A stretch of 64,000 nucleotides of DNA from Pelomonas sp. Root1444 (GCF_001426885.1 NZ_LMFP01000001.1:583669-647668), one strand, 5' to 3'; numbered from the stretch's first letter, positions 7,432 to 16,805 are shown. Made by a program: numbers and translations. The notes: generated from the letters alone by a model not told the origin.

Positions 7432-8701
7432 GGGATGGCGATCCAGCACGATCGGCGCTGAAACGAGGATCCTGTCAGGCGGCACGCCCAGCAAGGAGAA
7501 CATCAGCTTCTGGGGTGGCAAGTTCCCCTGGGTTTCGGCGCGAGACATGAAGACTATGTACTTGCGGTCGACCCTGCTTGGACTTACGGATGCCGGACGG
7601 GCTGCCTCGGCCGTTGCGCCAGCGAACGCCGTGCTCGTGCTGACCCGGGGCATGACATTGTTGAAAGACCTTCCCGTTTGCTTCATCCAAGAGGAGATGG
7701 CATTCAATCAGGACATTAAGGCCCTGCTCCCGAAGGGTACGTTGAACGCCCGATTCCTCGCGTATCAACTACTCGCCCGGAAGAACGAGATTCTTGACCT
7801 CGTAGACACCGCGGGCCATGGCACCGGTCGCCTTGATACCGAGTTGCTGAAAGACGTTGCATTGACCGTGCCGCCAGCCGATGAGCAGACACGCATTGCC
7901 GACGCGCTGTCCACATGGGATAAGGCAATCTCCAAGGCGGAGCAGCTTCTCGCGAACCGACGAGTGCAATGGCAAGGTTTGCTTGCACGTTGTTTGCACC
8001 TTCCAGCCGCCAATCCCGACGCACGAGGGTTGGCCGACAACGGGGGCTTCCCGCCCTCGGTACAGCCCGGAATCCCGAACCTGCCTCCCGCGCCGGCAGG
8101 GTGGTGTCGCACACCGCTTGGTCGCCATCTGACCGAGGTGCGCCGGCCCGCACCACTGACCCAGGATGAGACCTATCGTCTTGTGACAGTCAAGCGTTCG
8201 CGCGGTGGCGTCGAGTTGCGTGAGACCCTGGCCGGCCGCGAGATCAAGACACCAACGCAGTTCTATGTCCGCACCGGCGACTTCCTGATTTCTAAGCGGC
8301 AGATCGTGCATGGCGCTTGTGGCATCGTGCCTGCCGAATTGGACGGAGCGGTCGTCTCCAACGAGTACGCGGTGCTCAACAGCGACGGGCAGATCGATCT
8401 GCGCTTCCTGCGCTACCTATCCGAGTCGCGCTACTTCCAGCAGACCTGCTTTCACTCGAGCATCGGTGTGCACGTCGAGAAGATGATCTTCAAGACTGAG
8501 CGCTGGCTGAAGTGGCCGTTCAACATTCCACCGCTGCCCGTCCAACTGCGCATCGTGGAGGTGCTGGACATCGCGAGGCGAGAAGTGGAACTCATCGCTG
8601 CGCAGATCGAGCGGCTCAAGCAAGAGAAGACCGCGCTTATGGCCGACCTGCTTACCGGCAAGCGCCGCGTCCGTGTTCCTGCCGCCGAGACCACGCCATG
8701 A
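7421..8701 (+). CDS. hsdS: Type I restriction specificity subunit HsdS
   Basis: About 426 residues with two target-recognition domains. TRD1 starts MLPEGWRSSTIGAETRILSG with the common GGTPSK and WVSARDMK elements; the first spacer helix includes PPADEQTRIADALSTWDKAI. TRD2 starts PAGWCRTPLGRHLTEVRRP and ends before a second helix IPPLPVQLRIVEVLDIARRE. The two TRDs read the two halves of a bipartite site. I prefer the ATG at 7421, which gives the normal N-terminus; an upstream GTG at 7334 is in frame. The TGA overlaps the hsdR ATG (ATGA at 8698), so the two are coupled. Confidence 0.93.
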   Translation: MLPEGWRSSTIGAETRILSGGTPSKENISFWGGKFPWVSARDMKTMYLRSTLLGLTDAGRAASAVAPANAVLVLTRGMTLLKDLPVCFIQEEMAFNQDIKALLPKGTLNARFLAYQLLARKNEILDLVDTAGHGTGRLDTELLKDVALTVPPADEQTRIADALSTWDKAISKAEQLLANRRVQWQGLLARCLHLPAANPDARGLADNGGFPPSVQPGIPNLPPAPAGWCRTPLGRHLTEVRRPAPLTQDETYRLVTVKRSRGGVELRETLAGREIKTPTQFYVRTGDFLISKRQIVHGACGIVPAELDGAVVSNEYAVLNSDGQIDLRFLRYLSESRYFQQTCFHSSIGVHVEKMIFKTERWLKWPFNIPPLPVQLRIVEVLDIARREVELIAAQIERLKQEKTALMADLLTGKRRVRVPAAETTP

Positions 8702-11700
8702 CCGTCGCCGTCCCCAACTCGAAGGAGCAGTACGCCACACACCTTCCGGCGCTGCATCTGCTGTGCAACCTAGGTTGGAACTTCCTGACCACGGCCCAGG
8801 CGCTGGCACTGCGCGGCGGCACACGCGAGGTCATCCTGAGGTCGCGCCTGGTCGAGGTGCTACAGACCCGCCTCTACGAGTACAAGGGCCAGTGGTACCC
8901 GCTGTCTAGCAGCGGCATCGAGCAGGTCGTGCGGGAGTTGTCTGCCCTCAGCTTGGCTGAAGGGCTGCTGCCGGCCAACGAGCGGCTCTACAGCAAGCTG
9001 GCCTTAGGCATCACGGTCACGGAGTTCATGCCGGATGGCAAGAAGCACCAACCGACCATCGCAGTGATCGACTGGACGAGTGCTTCGGCGAACCGCTGGG
9101 ACGTTACCGAGGAACTGGAGGTCTTGTCTGCGCAAGGCACACACCACCGGACGCCAGACGTGGTGGCCTACGTGAACGGTATCCCGTTGGTGGTGATCGA
9201 GGCCAAGCGTCCGGAGTCGGGCGGCGGCAGCCACCCCTCCAAGGCCATGGTCCAGGAGGGCATCAGCCAGCACCTGCGCAACCAGCGGCCAGACGAGATC
9301 CCCAACCTCTTCGCGTACGCCCAACTGCTGCTGTCCATCAGCCAGACCGAGGGGCGCTACGGCACCACCCACACCGCCGCCAAGTTCTGGGCCAAATGGC
9401 GTGAGGAAGAGTTCGACGACGCTCACCTGCAGGCCGTCAAGAACGCTCCGTTGTGTCCGGACGTCCGTGCCGCGTTGTTTGAAGGCAAGCCTGCATCACT
9501 CGCCACCTACTTCGACGCGCTCTGGAGCGCGCCGATGCAGGCCGCTGAGCAGGATCGGTTGCTGGTCAGTCTGCTGACGCCTTCACGCCTGTTGGAGTTT
9601 TTGAGGGGCTATGTGCTCTTCGACCGCAAGGTCGGCAAGATCGTCGCTCGCTATCAGCAATTCTTCGGCATCCGTGCCCTGCTGTCGCGCATCAGCCAGA
9701 AGAAGCCTGATTCTCAGGGCGGCGGCCGTGAGGGTGGTGTTGTCTGGCACACCACGGGCTCCGGCAAGAGCTTCACGATGGTGTTCTTGACCAAGGCACT
9801 GCTGCTGGTCGAGAGACTCAAGGAATGCCGGATCGTGGTGGTCACCGACCGCGTGGATCTTGAAACCCAGCTCTCGCGCAACTTCATGACGGGCGGGGCC
9901 TTCGGCTCCAGCATTGCCACGCAGAAGGATGGCGAGCGCAGCCGCACCCTTTCCGGTCGCGACCTGGCTCAGCGCATCGGCAAGGGGACCGAGCGGATCA
10001 CCTTCACGCTCGTCCACAAGTTCAACACGGCGTCCAAGTTGCCCGAGTGTCGCAATGACTCGCCGGACATGATCGTGCTGGTCGACGAAGGACACCGAAG
10101 CCATGGCGGCGAGACTCATGAGCGGATGAAGAAGGCCTTGCCGAAGGCGGCTTACATCGCCTTCACGGGCACGCCGCTGCTCAAGGACGAGAAGACCTCC
10201 AACAAGTTCGGCCCCATCGTCCATGCCTACACCATGCAACGCGCGGTGGAGGACGAAACCGTGGCGCCGCTGCTCTACGAAGAGCGTGTGCCGGAACTGG
10301 ACATCAACGAGGAGGCTGTCAACCGCTGGTTCGACAAGATCACCAGCAACCTCAGCGACGCGCAGCGCAGTGACCTGAAGCGCAAGTTCGCAAAGAAGGG
10401 TGCCATCTATGGCGCCGCCAACCGCATTGAGTTGATCGCGTGGGACATCGCGACCCACTTCAACGAGAACATCAAGAAGCTGGGTCTAGGTCTGAAGGGC
10501 CAAGTCGCGACTGACAGCAAGCTGGATGCGATCCGCTACAAGAAGGCGTTGGACGAGACAGGTCTGGTGACGAGCGCGATCGTGATCTCGGCACCCGACA
10601 CCCGTGAAGGCAACTCGGAAGTCGACGAGGACACGCTGCCTGAAGTCCAGAAGTGGTGGAAGCAAGCCATGGCCACCTGTGGCAACGACCCCGAAGCCTA
10701 TGAGAAGCAAGTCATCGGTGACTTTGGCACTGACGGAGCGCCGGATCTGCTGATCGTCGTGGACAAGTTGCTCACGGGCTTCGATGAGCCTCGCAACACG
10801 GTGCTGTACATCGATAAGCCGCTGAAGGGCCACAACCTGATGCAGGCGGTGGCGCGGGTGAACCGCCTGCATGATGCCAAGCGCTACGGCGTGCTGGTGG
10901 ACTACCGCGGCATCCTGAAAGAGCTGGACACCGCCATTCGTGCCTATCAAGACCTCGAGTCACGCACGCAGGGCGGGTTCGACATCAAAGATCTGGAAGG
11001 GCTGTACCACCAGTTCAGCACCGAGTACAAGCGTCTGCCTGCGCTCCATGAGCAGCTGTGGTCGTTCTTCAAGTCGGTCACCAACAAGCTGGATCGCGAA
11101 CAGTTCCGCCAGGTGCTCACCCCTCGCTTCGTGAAGGACGCCGATGGCACCGAGTACGACGAGCGTCAGAAGCTGCGCGACGACTTCTATGACGCGCTCA
11201 CGGCTTTTGGCCTGTGCCTCCAGACGGCACTGTCCTCGCGGAGCTTTTTCGAGGACAAGAGCTTTTCGGAGGATCTGATCACTCGCTACAAGAGTGATCT
11301 TCGCTTCTTCACCGAACTGCGCCAAACGGCTCGCCGAGATGCCATGGAGACAGTGGACTACAGCGTCTACGAAGAGCAGATCCGCAAGCTGGTCGACAAG
11401 CAGGTCATCGGCACGGAGGTGCGAGAGCCTGACGGTGTGTATCTGGTCCACCAGCTGGGCCAGGAGAAGCCGGAGGATTGGTCGGAAGAGAAGACCCGCA
11501 ATGAGACCGACATGATCCGGACCCGGCTGCGGAAGACCATCGAGCAAGAACTGGCTGAGGATCCGTACGCACAAAAGGTGTTCGGTGAGTTGCTTCGCCA
11601 TGCGATCGCCGAGGCCGAGGCGATGTTCGACCACCCGCTGAAGCAATACGCCTTGTTCAAGTCGTTCGAGGAACAAGTGGCGTCGCGGGCAACGCCTGGT

Positions 11701-12009
11701 ACGCCGGATGAACTGGCAGCCAACCCACATGCCAAAGCCTACTTTGGTGCCATGCGCTTGGTGCTGGGTGAAGACGGCTTTGCCGCTTTGGATTCCCAGG
11801 CCCTGGAGCGCTTGGTCCAGCAGTCCCTGGCCATCGACACCGTGGTCAGGGATGCAGTCGCTGAGAACTCGCTCAACCCACAGAACATCGAGGCAGCGAT
11901 CCGCAAGGGGCTGCTGCCACTGCTGTTTGGCAGCCTGGGCCTGGACAACGCGAAGGAGGTGGTGGAACAAGTCATCCAGATCACTCGCATCGGCCTCAGC
12001 AAGGCGTGA
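8698..12009 (+). CDS. hsdR: Type I restriction endonuclease HsdR
   Basis: About 1103 residues, normal for HsdR. The N-terminal nuclease domain has the PD-(D/E)XK signature TPDVVAYVNGIPLVVIEAKR (Asp, then EAK). The motor follows: Walker A TTGSGKSFTM, DEGHRSHGG as the DEAx motif II, AFTGTP motif III and LLTGFDEP / MQAVARVNR as the C-terminal helicase motifs. HsdR translocates and cuts unmethylated DNA together with HsdM2-HsdS. Overlaps hsdS by 4 bp and the next gene by a few bp. No disruption seen, so the system looks functional. Confidence 0.97.
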   Translation: MTVAVPNSKEQYATHLPALHLLCNLGWNFLTTAQALALRGGTREVILRSRLVEVLQTRLYEYKGQWYPLSSSGIEQVVRELSALSLAEGLLPANERLYSKLALGITVTEFMPDGKKHQPTIAVIDWTSASANRWDVTEELEVLSAQGTHHRTPDVVAYVNGIPLVVIEAKRPESGGGSHPSKAMVQEGISQHLRNQRPDEIPNLFAYAQLLLSISQTEGRYGTTHTAAKFWAKWREEEFDDAHLQAVKNAPLCPDVRAALFEGKPASLATYFDALWSAPMQAAEQDRLLVSLLTPSRLLEFLRGYVLFDRKVGKIVARYQQFFGIRALLSRISQKKPDSQGGGREGGVVWHTTGSGKSFTMVFLTKALLLVERLKECRIVVVTDRVDLETQLSRNFMTGGAFGSSIATQKDGERSRTLSGRDLAQRIGKGTERITFTLVHKFNTASKLPECRNDSPDMIVLVDEGHRSHGGETHERMKKALPKAAYIAFTGTPLLKDEKTSNKFGPIVHAYTMQRAVEDETVAPLLYEERVPELDINEEAVNRWFDKITSNLSDAQRSDLKRKFAKKGAIYGAANRIELIAWDIATHFNENIKKLGLGLKGQVATDSKLDAIRYKKALDETGLVTSAIVISAPDTREGNSEVDEDTLPEVQKWWKQAMATCGNDPEAYEKQVIGDFGTDGAPDLLIVVDKLLTGFDEPRNTVLYIDKPLKGHNLMQAVARVNRLHDAKRYGVLVDYRGILKELDTAIRAYQDLESRTQGGFDIKDLEGLYHQFSTEYKRLPALHEQLWSFFKSVTNKLDREQFRQVLTPRFVKDADGTEYDERQKLRDDFYDALTAFGLCLQTALSSRSFFEDKSFSEDLITRYKSDLRFFTELRQTARRDAMETVDYSVYEEQIRKLVDKQVIGTEVREPDGVYLVHQLGQEKPEDWSEEKTRNETDMIRTRLRKTIEQELAEDPYAQKVFGELLRHAIAEAEAMFDHPLKQYALFKSFEEQVASRATPGTPDELAANPHAKAYFGAMRLVLGEDGFAALDSQALERLVQQSLAIDTVVRDAVAENSLNPQNIEAAIRKGLLPLLFGSLGLDNAKEVVEQVIQITRIGLSKA

Positions 12010-12011
12010 TC

Positions 12012-12761
12012 ATGGAAGTGTTAGATCTTGATGGTCAGCACCGTGTGGCGTATGGTGATGAGCAGATTGCGTTCACGTTGCGCCGGCAATCCACACGCGT
12101 CGTTTCGCGGGTAGCGATCCACGTTGAGCCAGATGGACGCGTGCAGGTCGACGCGCCACCGGCAACACCGCTTGCCGATGTTCTGGCGGCTGTGCGCAAG
12201 CGCTCGCGCTGGATCAGTCAGCATGTCGCTGCTGCCAAGGCACGGATGGCGCATGTGCTGCCGCGCCAGTATGTGAGTGGAGAGTCCATCCACTACCTTG
12301 GCAAGCGGTATCGGCTCAAGGTTGTGGTTGAACCGGCGAGCGCTGCCGAGGCAAAGTTGCGTGGGGCGTTTGTGGTGGTGAATGTGCCCCGCCACGACGT
12401 CGATCAGATCAGGGCATGTATCGACACTTGGTACCGTGATCGGGCCCGCGAGGTCTTCGCGACACGCCTCGAGGTCGTTTCCGAGCCGTTGAGGTGGATT
12501 CTCCAACTGCCGTCGTTTCGCTTGCAGTTCATGACCCGCCAATGGGGCAGCTGCTCCCCATCAGGCCGACTGACTCTCAACCCTTGGCTGGTGGCTGCAC
12601 CGCGCGAGGCCATCGACTACGTGTTGCTGCACGAGCTTTGCCATCTGAAGCATCACAACCACAGCCGTGCCTTCTACCAAGCCTTGGCGAGACATCTTCC
12701 CAATTGGGAGCGGATCAAATTGCGGCTGGATGAGCAGGCAGAGATATTCCTGCGTCGGTGA
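12012..12761 (+). CDS. YgjP-like (DUF45) metallopeptidase of the restriction operon
   Basis: 249 residues of the M48-like YgjP/DUF45 family. The zinc motif HELCHLKHHNHSRAFY lies near the C-terminus, preceded by the family segment FMTRQWGSCSPSGRLTLNP. DUF45 proteins are frequent last genes of Type I restriction operons; the substrate is unknown, and a role in proteolytic control of HsdR is one inference. Overlap with the hsdR stop depends on the start: GTG at 12006 overlaps, ATG at 12012 follows the stop by 2 bp. I give the ATG. Confidence 0.88.
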   Translation: MEVLDLDGQHRVAYGDEQIAFTLRRQSTRVVSRVAIHVEPDGRVQVDAPPATPLADVLAAVRKRSRWISQHVAAAKARMAHVLPRQYVSGESIHYLGKRYRLKVVVEPASAAEAKLRGAFVVVNVPRHDVDQIRACIDTWYRDRAREVFATRLEVVSEPLRWILQLPSFRLQFMTRQWGSCSPSGRLTLNPWLVAAPREAIDYVLLHELCHLKHHNHSRAFYQALARHLPNWERIKLRLDEQAEIFLRR

Positions 12762-12782
12762 ACTTCAGAGCTGGTCCGTTGC

Positions 12783-12869
12783 TCAGGATGGGTTGTAGTC
12801 CATGCCGCCGCGCAGTTCGTCGCAGCTGGCCCAGAGCTTGGAATTGAGGTCGGATTTCTTGATCGGCAT
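12783..12869 (-). pseudogene. N-terminal stump of a second HsdM
   Basis: 28 codons reading MPIKKSDLNSKLWASCDELR then GGMDYNPS and a stop. This is the conserved first segment of another HsdM lineage (MPIKKS-L-S-LW-S-D-LRGGMD). The similarity stops after GGMD, where intact relatives continue with a YKDY helix. It points the opposite way to the intact operon and lies only 21 bp beyond its last gene, so it marks a replaced restriction system. Confidence 0.7.
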
Positions 12870-12905
12870 TTGGTCGGACTGATTCGGATCCAGACTTTTG
12901 TGTCG

Positions 12906-13289
12906 TTAGGCTCTGCCCACAGTGTTGCTTAGGTGGGTGAGTGCATCGTAGATGCGCCAGGCTTGATCCAGTTTTTCCTCTGGCGATAGACGCTCCCGTC
13001 GAACTTTGGCTTGCCGCAGAGCTTCGGCGAATGCCACCGTGAAGCGGTCTCTATCTATGCGGAGCGGCGCGGCACGCAAACCTGTCAACAGGAATCGCAC
13101 ATCGACGCCGATTGACTCCATTGCAACGAGGGTCTCGGCTGCTGGCGAGCTTCGACCACTTTCGTACTGAATGACGCTCAGCCTCGAGCAGTTGACTGCG
13201 GCCGCGAGCCCCTGCTGCGTGAGGCCGAGGCGCGCCCGCTCGTCGACCAGACGCGCGCCAATGTCCCGTCGGATCTCAGCATTTCTCAT
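12906..13289 (-). CDS. XRE-family repressor
   Basis: 127 residues. The N-terminal helix-turn-helix is clear: ARLVDERARLGLTQQGLAAA followed by CSRLSVIQYESGRSSPAAET. The C-terminal half (about 70-127) is helical with no known domain, RLSPEEKLDQAWRIYDAL. It is divergent from the TniQ-like gene across a 162-bp AT-rich interval and probably controls that promoter, and perhaps its own. Such phage-repressor-like proteins are common in Tn7-like elements. Confidence 0.85.
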   Translation of the reverse strand: MRNAEIRRDIGARLVDERARLGLTQQGLAAAVNCSRLSVIQYESGRSSPAAETLVAMESIGVDVRFLLTGLRAAPLRIDRDRFTVAFAEALRQAKVRRERLSPEEKLDQAWRIYDALTHLSNTVGRA

Positions 13290-13295
13290 TCAACA

Positions 13296-13336
13296 GGTAA
13301 AGAGTAATTTACAAATATAGGTATATAAATATAAAC
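13296..13336. promoter_or_regulatory. AT-rich divergent promoter with short palindromes
   Basis: The stretch between the XRE gene and the TniQ gene is strikingly AT-rich compared with its surroundings. It includes the 9-bp palindrome GTAATTTAC (13304-13312) and a TATATAAATATA tract. It is a natural place for XRE binding and for H-NS-type silencing. Confidence 0.45.
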
Positions 13337-13451
13337 TACTCGCAGAATGCCGATGGCGGCGCTAGGAGTCGTGCACCAGTGGCCTGGAACAACTGCGCGG
13401 CTCCGCCACCAGGCTTGCGCAGAGTGAGCAGGTCAGCCCAGGAGGTGAGCC

Positions 13452-14444
13452 GTGATCCACGCGGAATTGATGCCAGATGAGCTAGCCCTGGGACTTCTGG
13501 GGCGACTGAGATCCTTGAATGGGTGGCAAGGCCACCAAAGGGGCATGGCAACTAGCCAGTTGCGCGATTCACTTGACGCTGAGGGCCTCGCCACCGAAGG
13601 TCTTAGCAATGCCGACTTGCTGGCGCTCGCGGCGGGAATCCCAACAGCTCAGTTCGTGCGCTTCCACACACTGTTGCCATTCAGGTTCGTTGCCTCTGAC
13701 TTCGGTGCGCACGTTCCCTATGGATCGCCATGCAGCGCAGGCACAGAGCAGGTCTACGGGCTTGCGTTGCCAACGGGGCGGCTCTTTGCATGCCGGGCAT
13801 GCGCGTCCGAGGATGTTGGCCGCTGGGGGTTCAGTTGGTATCGACGCTCACACCAAGTTCCCGGTCTGGAATGGTGCGAGAGGCATCGGATGACACTTTC
13901 GTGGATTGACGATGGAGATCCGAGCGGCGAGTTGCCGCACACTTGGTTTGAGCGGGGGGGAGTTCGCGAAATCTCCGTCAGGACTTTTGCCCTGCAATGC
14001 CAGAAAGGCGCCCTGCGACGCTATCTCTCAGTTTGCAGCGCACTCCTGGACAGGGCAGCGCCCGCCGACTCCAGGGCTCTGAACCGCAAGCTGATGGCGC
14101 GTGCCAGCGCGCTGGGCATGGGCGTCGACTCTGAAAAGCACGAATGCAAGCTCAAGACGGCGATATCAGCGTTTGCCGACCAGCATTGGCTGTCTGCGCA
14201 CTTTCCGGATATCCAGAAGGGCGAGCGTCTTGCAGAGACGAGGCTGGGGCGCTTGCTGCGTGATCCAAGAGCCGTCGCGCAGGGCGCCGACTACGGCTTG
14301 GTCATTTCCTTGCTTTACGACGACGTAGATGAGGCAATGGACCTGCTGTTCGGGATTCGGAAGCGCGTCGGCGTGTCGATGAGTGCTGCGCGGCCAGATG
14401 CGTCGCGCCAACCCGCTCAAGGTGAATTGGTCATGACCAGCTGA
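13452..14444 (+). CDS. tniQ: TniQ-family target-selection protein
   Basis: 330 residues. The N-terminal TniQ domain shows PDELALGLLGRL, then RFHTLLPFRF, and the zinc-finger pattern CRACASEDVGRWGFSWYRR..H..PGLEWCERHRMTL (CxxC with a later CxxH). TniQ/TnsD proteins link the TnsC ATPase to a target. It lacks the long DNA-reading C-terminus of the TnsD-like neighbour. Start is the GTG at 13452, six bases after a GGAGG Shine-Dalgarno. It converges on the TnsD-like gene and the 3' ends overlap by 28 bp. It may send the element to a second class of site, but this is inference. Confidence 0.85.
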   Translation: MIHAELMPDELALGLLGRLRSLNGWQGHQRGMATSQLRDSLDAEGLATEGLSNADLLALAAGIPTAQFVRFHTLLPFRFVASDFGAHVPYGSPCSAGTEQVYGLALPTGRLFACRACASEDVGRWGFSWYRRSHQVPGLEWCERHRMTLSWIDDGDPSGELPHTWFERGGVREISVRTFALQCQKGALRRYLSVCSALLDRAAPADSRALNRKLMARASALGMGVDSEKHECKLKTAISAFADQHWLSAHFPDIQKGERLAETRLGRLLRDPRAVAQGADYGLVISLLYDDVDEAMDLLFGIRKRVGVSMSAARPDASRQPAQGELVMTS

Positions 14445-16192
14445 TGCCCTTCGTCCGTACGACGCCGGCGTGTGGCTTGCTTCAGTGCGGCTCCGGTGAG
14501 CGGCATGCGATCTAGCTTGCTGAGCAGGGGTTTCAAATCAGGCACTGCCTGACACAACGCGCCAATCGTGACTCGCTTGGGCGCGGTCTTGGCTGCGATC
14601 AAGAGGCAGGCCCTGGCAACCTGGCCTGCGTAATCCCTATCTCGCGCGTCCCAGTCGACTCGGGAGTGGTTTGACCTCGGTGCAGGCGGTTGCTTCTTGG
14701 CTTGAACTTCGAGCCAGGCGCGATCATTGCGGTAAAGCCAGGCGAAAGTTGCAGGCGCCATTCGTCGGATGTCTGTATAGGTCGCATGCGGATTCCGGGC
14801 CGCTATTGCAGCCCAATCGGCGCGGGCCCGACGCATCGCCTGCGTGAACCGAGCCCCGCGCCAGGCGTCAGCAAGTCCAATCTCTGTCCTGAGAGTGTTG
14901 GTCACCGTTTGAATCGAGATGCCACACGACTCGGCGATGACCGCTTTGTCAACGCCACGACGAAGAGCTCGAATGACCTGCTTACGCACGTCCGGCTTCA
15001 AGAGTTTTGGGCGTCGGTCTACTCTGACCGCTGCTTGGGCCGCCCAGGCCATGGCCGTGCCAGTGGCAATGCCGACAAACGCCGCTGCTGCGGTGACCGA
15101 CATCCCGGCATCGATCCGGTTTAGAAGCTCTGCTCTGCGGGCATCTACCTTCGCCGAAGCCATGTTGGCGAGGTCGGGCGCGCTTGAGCCCCTTATGTGG
15201 TGTGGGACGGCAATCTTCGAGTCGGCACAGTAGGCGGCCCAGAAGGATTCCCATGTGCCGAACAGCGCTATCACCATTGCGAAATGTCGCAGTGGATGCG
15301 TACCCGTTCTAGGAGGACGCAGCAGACGGGCGAACTGCGCAATCGCTTCTTCCGGGCAGCTCGGCAGTGCTGACAGCTCTGGGATTGCTCGAAGCGGGGC
15401 CACCGCAGTCGCAAGCGCTTCGCCAAAGGTGGCTGTGCATAGGCGGCCGATACTGGATATCAGTCCTTGCTCGGCGGCAGCACTGCGATACGTCGACGCC
15501 AACCGAACGTCGTCGAAGTGAAATCCGTTGGGAAGCGCCAGAACCTGCTCACCGCAGGTGACAAGCTGTCGCCAAATCGGGTGTGCTGCCTCCGGCGGCC
15601 GTTCTGATACGGGCACCATTGACTTGAGATCCGGCAAATGCCAGAGGAATCGCCCGACCCCAGTAGCCTTAACCGTTGATCGAAGCAGCATCTGGTGGTG
15701 CCGTGGGCAGATCCAGGTGCTAGGAAGTTGGTGGACCAGCCTCCAATGCGGTGTGCCACCGACGGCTTGATCCTGGGCCATGCAGTCGGAGCACGCCTTG
15801 AGGGGGTGGTGGGCACGGAAGCGCGTCGCCAGCATCCCTAGCTGTCCCTTCAATGGGCCAATGCCCGCGCCACGCATGGCCGCGCAGGCATTGCGCGCGA
15901 CACCCTCCGATCTATATGGAAGGTAGAACGGAAGCAGGGTTCGATGCCGAATGACTGATTCGGCACTGCCAAGCGCGCCACCGGTCCGTTCCACAAACTT
16001 GTCCAGGCACGACGGCAGATCGTGGGCACTTCCCAGCTGCGCGTGACCAAAGAGGGCGCGGCACGTGTCGGATGCCAGTGCTCGGCAGCTGATCACGTGT
16101 TGTCGACTGGCGAGGCTGAACAACGTTTCGTCATCGCGCCATTCGTCGATGAATGGTGCGTCAAAGAGCGCGCGCGACGTGTGCTTGGTCAC
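14417..16192 (-). CDS. tnsD: TnsD-like attTn7 target selector
   Basis: 591 residues. The N-terminus has the TniQ layout: DDETLFSLASRQHVIS, RHRTLLPFYLPY, then zinc-finger residues KACSDCMAQD and STWICPRHHQMLL. A long C-terminal part carries helix-turn-helix repeats (RRGVDKAVIAESCGISIQTV, a second around RRMAPATFAWLYRNDRAWLE) typical of TnsD. TnsD reads the conserved 3' end of glmS and recruits TnsABC; the element is indeed next to glmS, which agrees. Start is a GTG at 16192. It is divergent from the small DNA-binding gene at 16310. Confidence 0.88.
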   Translation of the reverse strand: MTKHTSRALFDAPFIDEWRDDETLFSLASRQHVISCRALASDTCRALFGHAQLGSAHDLPSCLDKFVERTGGALGSAESVIRHRTLLPFYLPYRSEGVARNACAAMRGAGIGPLKGQLGMLATRFRAHHPLKACSDCMAQDQAVGGTPHWRLVHQLPSTWICPRHHQMLLRSTVKATGVGRFLWHLPDLKSMVPVSERPPEAAHPIWRQLVTCGEQVLALPNGFHFDDVRLASTYRSAAAEQGLISSIGRLCTATFGEALATAVAPLRAIPELSALPSCPEEAIAQFARLLRPPRTGTHPLRHFAMVIALFGTWESFWAAYCADSKIAVPHHIRGSSAPDLANMASAKVDARRAELLNRIDAGMSVTAAAAFVGIATGTAMAWAAQAAVRVDRRPKLLKPDVRKQVIRALRRGVDKAVIAESCGISIQTVTNTLRTEIGLADAWRGARFTQAMRRARADWAAIAARNPHATYTDIRRMAPATFAWLYRNDRAWLEVQAKKQPPAPRSNHSRVDWDARDRDYAGQVARACLLIAAKTAPKRVTIGALCQAVPDLKPLLSKLDRMPLTGAALKQATRRRRTDEGHQLVMTNSP

Positions 16193-16246
16193 ATCGATCA
16201 GGCATCGATGAATACTGAAGACACGATTGCGAATACGGGTGGCGTA

Positions 16247-16261
16247 TCAATAAGTGATTGA
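16247..16261. promoter_or_regulatory. Inverted repeat between tnsD-like gene and small DNA-binding gene
   Basis: TCAAT, 5-base spacer, ATTGA, in an AT-rich divergent intergenic region of 117 bp. A candidate operator for the small DNA-binding protein encoded next to it. Confidence 0.35.
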
Positions 16262-16309
16262 TTCATAAGGATATTTTCTCAAATAGTTGTTGCCAGGCCT
16301 GAGCAATCT

Positions 16310-16663
16310 GTGCACAATCTTGAGCAAGAAGGTGCATGCGACATCCTGTCGCACGAGTGGGCGGATGCCGGTGGCGCCGGGTCAGCTGAGGGCCAGATCC
16401 TTATGCAGCTTGTCGAAGCAGAACTGCAGATGAACATGGCAAGAGGGCCGAATGGGCCGGAGCCTGCCGCTCCTGGCCTATCCGCCGAACAACTCGCGTG
16501 GCGAAGATTCCGCGCTGAAGGCGTAAACGTTCGAGCCTGGGCCATCGAGCGAGGCTTTCATCCTGGCCTTGTCTATTCGGTGCTCCGCGGCGAGCGCAAA
16601 TGCGTGCGCGGGCAATCTCATCAAGTGGCGGTCGCATTGGGGCTGAAGCCCTCGGCCAGCTAA
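16310..16663 (+). CDS. Small HTH-like DNA-binding protein
   Basis: Up to 117 residues. The conserved part is the C-terminal half, FRAEGVNVRAWAIERGFH, PGLVYSVLRGERKCVRG and HQVAVALGLK, which reads as a helix-turn-helix of a small phage/transposon regulator family. The N-terminal part looks unstructured and the start is uncertain: GTG at 16310, ATG at 16403 or ATG at 16436. It sits 0.2-0.3 kb before tnsA on the same strand and is divergent from the tnsD-like gene, so it probably regulates transposition genes. Confidence 0.65.
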   Translation: MHNLEQEGACDILSHEWADAGGAGSAEGQILMQLVEAELQMNMARGPNGPEPAAPGLSAEQLAWRRFRAEGVNVRAWAIERGFHPGLVYSVLRGERKCVRGQSHQVAVALGLKPSAS

Positions 16664-16712
16664 CGCGACCTCCCGGAGGGCACTGCCATGCTGAAGGACC
16701 CGTGAACGAAAA

Positions 16713-16744
16713 AAGCGCTTACGGCCTGCCAGCCGTAAGCGCTT
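16713..16744. terminator. Strong perfect hairpin before tnsA
   Basis: A perfect 13-bp stem AAGCGCTTACGGC / GCCGTAAGCGCTT with a CTGCCA loop. It lies 50 bp after the small regulator gene. Six A bases on the left side make it a classical Rho-independent terminator on the minus strand; on the plus strand it lacks a T-tract. It could insulate tnsABC from both sides. Confidence 0.65.
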
Positions 16745-16789
16745 CCCGTCCGGGGAGACCCCAGAGTCAAACTCACAACTGAACTCTAT

Positions 16790-16805
16790 CGTCGCGATCG
16801 CGACG
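16790..16805. promoter_or_regulatory. 16-bp perfect palindrome upstream of tnsA leader
   Basis: CGTCGCGATCGCGACG, a perfect palindrome 76 bp upstream of the leader ORF at 16881. A good candidate operator for a dimeric regulator of tnsABC. Confidence 0.5.
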
